The notes under the pieces were generated by a model. That model saw only the letters and a program-made list of their open reading frames with translations, was not told where the DNA came from and did not search any database. From Eubacteriaceae bacterium (lineage in GTDB: Bacteria; Bacillota; Clostridia; Eubacteriales; Eubacteriaceae), in contig JAAYJS010000020.1 in assembly GCA_012522805.1 (NCBI GenBank), positions 26,863 through 90,862 of the forward strand: a stretch of 64,000 nt of DNA, read 5' to 3'. The translations under genes were made by a program, and so were the position numbers. Positions within the stretch are counted from its first letter, which is position 1. Each line of letters begins with the position of its first letter. This document shows positions 63,601-64,000 of this stretch, in pieces.

Positions 63601-64000
63601 ACAGCGTATTCCTATACAGTTGATGAAGTCACTGTGCCCAACGGTTATGTGAAAATTCAAGAAGGTAATACCATCACCAATACCTATAATGGAGTCGGTG
63701 AGGAAGAACCGATTGAGATCACCGCTACCAAGAAGTGGGAAGGCTTACCGGAAGGCGCCAATGGCGCAACCGTCAGCTTGCAACTCAAACAAAACGACGC
63801 TGACTATGGCGAAGCGGTTCAAGTTGAAGACAGTGGCAGCCATGAGGCAAGCCACACATGGAACGACTTACCTAAGTACGCTCCCGACGGAACGGCGTAT
63901 ACCTACACCGTAGATGAGGCAACCGTACCCAACGGTTATGTGAAAGCTCAAGAAGGCAATACCGTCACCAATACCTACAACGGTACCGGTGAAGAAGAAC
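57628..64000 (+). CDS. Very large secreted Cna_B-repeat surface adhesin, 3' end cut by window edge
   Basis: At least 2,124 codons are open to the window end. Residues 1-34 are a signal peptide (basic MNTNRLIANKRFRK, hydrophobic core, cleavage likely after GSGLKA). A Pro/Ser/Thr-rich linker runs to about residue 110. Residues about 110-1160 are a beta-rich region without a recognised named domain, and residues about 1165-1310 resemble DUF11-type isopeptide domains (MDIEKTANPASG, VVEDVLPDGLVLDG). From about 1322 follow eight Cna_B domains, each with a K-x-W start (VAKKVWDDGNN, ATKKWEGLPEG), a Y-T-V-E/D-E glutamate strand and a final ITNTYN. In such domains Lys, Asn and Glu form intramolecular isopeptide bonds. 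The sortase signal must lie beyond the edge. AAAAGGAG precedes the ATG. It acts on the cell surface, probably in adhesion. Confidence 0.92.
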   Translation, partial: MNTNRLIANKRFRKIVALVITLTLVMQFGSGLKALDETSDAPVPPSVVAPEGTGSDNGDVNPEDSLVKPGTDGVDDQPASVTLPEPTQGEAASPSGTQVPQSTSRSVPSVFEIVWLEGGLNTSSRQEGEISGDNQEIMDITPYDNDRVRPAIYQINFTMGGDRDAAPGEIEIRLPKSIFSGRDGQPVDEIKLPIVQAPEIGGATNFHYWIDTETDEIVVTNYENFLRTESFTVAIENDFWPYQVADGYSNPNIQAKVSIQQDAGTEPIQAESNTLEVNVHTTAKLKQVRKQNYGRLETWDPAWGEKPEDADDYFYVMWQLRIDKPMNNTQPFEVKYVDVADPLGEIVAFSETRAHWVISPPSSWTLNTQQPDGTDIFSNKVFYNENKPTNQNSDNKIVTYIITKYHKDLGVDGKVFRNTFTANLTGVDGAHDTKSASTSFTYKPPAQYIGDGIAQNKRSGSSILTSGMLDALEKGNNVRPLGSYNDSFYVTAQAYRAKDISQDGTKDYTLEIVDNVMGLRQYDLNGNPREPWFELLTPGTDFNYIHAYVNLTEYDSTYDINKGYTSVEAKDYQNYKPIELYVQQDGGSSWTKLGEFKRNGSSDQYDFTRPDGTVEKYTSRYKPVTLPSNTTNIKFVYTGKRYGAKVEGHFGIQINSTDTVRAAVQRAKDAEENTLNFYNISTMGVKDSEGNYANQTDKFAIDNGSAYYPENVKDAVKAQAREMTGVDGAYLEHTSSYIGLKWLHVSSWLGKTNKKPVSDSVNGREIVDYTLTMRESVTLDKNTIPEEQAEEWGLVSEQNRGVFYDLLPPGTWALKDSIKAYTVDYYWNGYSATSYRGVPCAHQVEFFPDWRGSGMTMMKITVKAPMEHNLVRRGMTGQNYMLFSGFIVDFQVANPWDNILDSGKTMWNSVAYQTGADSLAQGLTDINPNTTIQEKAWFEDVNEDNDPNEKQFLYAENKLNLTPLIATEIGFTKKVKSVDEPVFGSLSEVPVGGKYVYRLRYAVNKNTQSKNVVIYDILENAYGDHTHWQGTFDRIDLRHAIEKNIEPVVYYSTRNDLNPRDNPDDGDLTNGEIWTTEEPADKSTIKAIAVDLSKMKGGGDYIFPAEATLPLYVYMDAPNSGVPVTNPPVHAYNDAYIRAVNIVGTGVNVDLNEKTDVVRVYMREFEMDIEKTANPASGTFEDPTDLRANDNKLTYTLNITDKNKKDTARNIVVEDVLPDGLVLDGEIQFKFGQDGDSGLISESNTIHFNQDGQKLTFTIDKLFAENNLELTIPVRVDPSTIVGVHRPVFQNQAMITSVGGREFDVASETTYHKTEIPVEVVAKKVWDDGNNLGGVRPENVKVTLHANGTQVGEVVTLSEDNNWENKWSGLPCSDDEGKPIDYSIEEKPVNHYETVIEESLDETTGEKVFRVINQYESTNRTVKKIWEDDNNKRGKRPSDIKVQLLQDGIPYQDEIDLNASNGWTHTWEGIPLKNEDTLYTYTIREIPVDGYETTIKEEIDPETNGLVFEVTNEYKTTSRTIEKRWDDRGNVLELRPESVKVQLKANGTNHGGPVTLNEDNNWHHQWDDLEILDDDGRPIEYSVEEEYLKDYQHEIEKIVEEVPGGHDEEGNPEPTFIDKGFIMTNTLEFTDRFVFKIWEDEEDAAGKRPDSITVQLLQDGRAYGEPVVLNDENNWAHRWEDLPATKGQVYYDYDLHEIPVENYRAEIETLYNSDEENEQSEIIYFVTNIYDRLEVSATKKWEGLPVDENGSTPDGPPVLLQLKQNGENFGDAVQVEDTGSHETTYTWSNLIKHAPDGSEYTYTVEEPTVPKGYVKTQEGNTITNTYNGVGEKDPIEFTATKKWEGLPEGTNGVAVSLQLKQNGADYGEAVQVEDNGSHEASHTWNDLPKYAPDGSPYTYTADETTVPNGYVKTQAGNIITNTYNGVGEEEPVQFTATKKWEGLPEGANGAAVSLKLKQNDVDYGEAVQLEDTGSHEATHTWNNLPKYAPDGTAYSYTVDEVTVPNGYVKIQEGNTITNTYNGVGEEEPIEITATKKWEGLPEGANGATVSLQLKQNDADYGEAVQVEDSGSHEASHTWNDLPKYAPDGTAYTYTVDEATVPNGYVKAQEGNTVTNTYNGTGEEE
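63110..64000 (+). repeat. Tandem 291-bp (97-residue) Cna_B repeats
   Basis: The phrase GAGTCGGTGA recurs at 63110, 63401 and 63692, and a variant at 63983, always 291 bp apart. Three full units (63110-63400, 63401-63691, 63692-63982) are highly similar in nucleotides, and a fourth begins at 63983. A more divergent unit of about 306 bp precedes them from about 62804. The array continues beyond the window. Confidence 0.93.

Noticed and set aside
63110-64000. CRISPR array
   Set aside because: The repeats are 291 bp, coding and contiguous without spacers.

Overview
The window looks like the chromosome of an anaerobic, low-to-moderate GC member of the Bacillota (Clostridia or Tissierellia type). 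The evidence is an anaerobic cobalamin pathway starting from glutamyl-tRNA, an rnfCDGEAB operon, a butyryl-CoA:acetate CoA-transferase-like gene, a large Alu-domain-containing SRP RNA, a PspA/YdjI/YdjG-type envelope-stress operon and a Cna_B-repeat surface protein. No species is claimed. No phage, IS element or CRISPR array was seen.

1-15.4 kb is one long rightward operon. In order it encodes CbiT (5' end outside the window), HemA, a precorrin-2 dehydrogenase, a HemC-CobA-HemD fusion, HemB, HemL, CbiK, CbiF, CbiG, CbiH, CbiJ, CbiP, CbiB, CobD and CobU. Together they carry glutamyl-tRNA through uroporphyrinogen III and the cobalt-corrin ring to the activated nucleotide-loop precursor. A SEC-C protein with its own promoter and a DUF188 gene follow. 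16.6-18.2 kb holds tRNA-Ser, the SRP RNA and a small desulforedoxin-like protein.

18.2-24.5 kb is visibly more AT-rich. It holds a leftward HTH regulator facing an operon in which two paralogous uroporphyrinogen-decarboxylase-fold proteins flank a DASS-type permease. It ends at a tRNA-Arg. This is the strongest candidate for an undescribed catabolic system. The enzymes belong to the superfamily of corrinoid methyltransferases but lack the usual zinc thiolate set, and the promoter between regulator and operon contains several dyads.

25-30 kb carries an ABC exporter, an Alum_res PLP enzyme, DUF896 and an M18 aminopeptidase. 30-35.3 kb is the Rnf operon (ferredoxin:NAD+ ion pump). 35.4-44.5 kb has a CoA-transferase, a membrane-anchored DUF4097-like protein, dcd, the NifS-like/ThiI tRNA thiolation pair, an NfeD/SPFH pair, a TetR regulator and an RclA-like flavoprotein. 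44.6-46 kb has a YibE/F membrane protein and tRNA-Gly and tRNA-Leu.

46-49.5 kb is a LysR-controlled amino/imino-acid locus. Its ornithine-cyclodeaminase-family gene is frameshifted exactly at an A AAA AAG heptamer, and it is followed by a Ser/Cys-type proline racemase superfamily member. 49.6-57 kb carries tRNA-Leu, a methyltransferase, the PspA module, a parvulin, an SPL-like radical SAM protein with an overlapping unknown gene, and a HAD phosphatase. From 57.6 kb to the window end runs one uninterrupted secreted adhesin ORF of more than 2,100 codons. It ends in Cna_B domains, the last of which form near-identical 291-bp tandem repeats.
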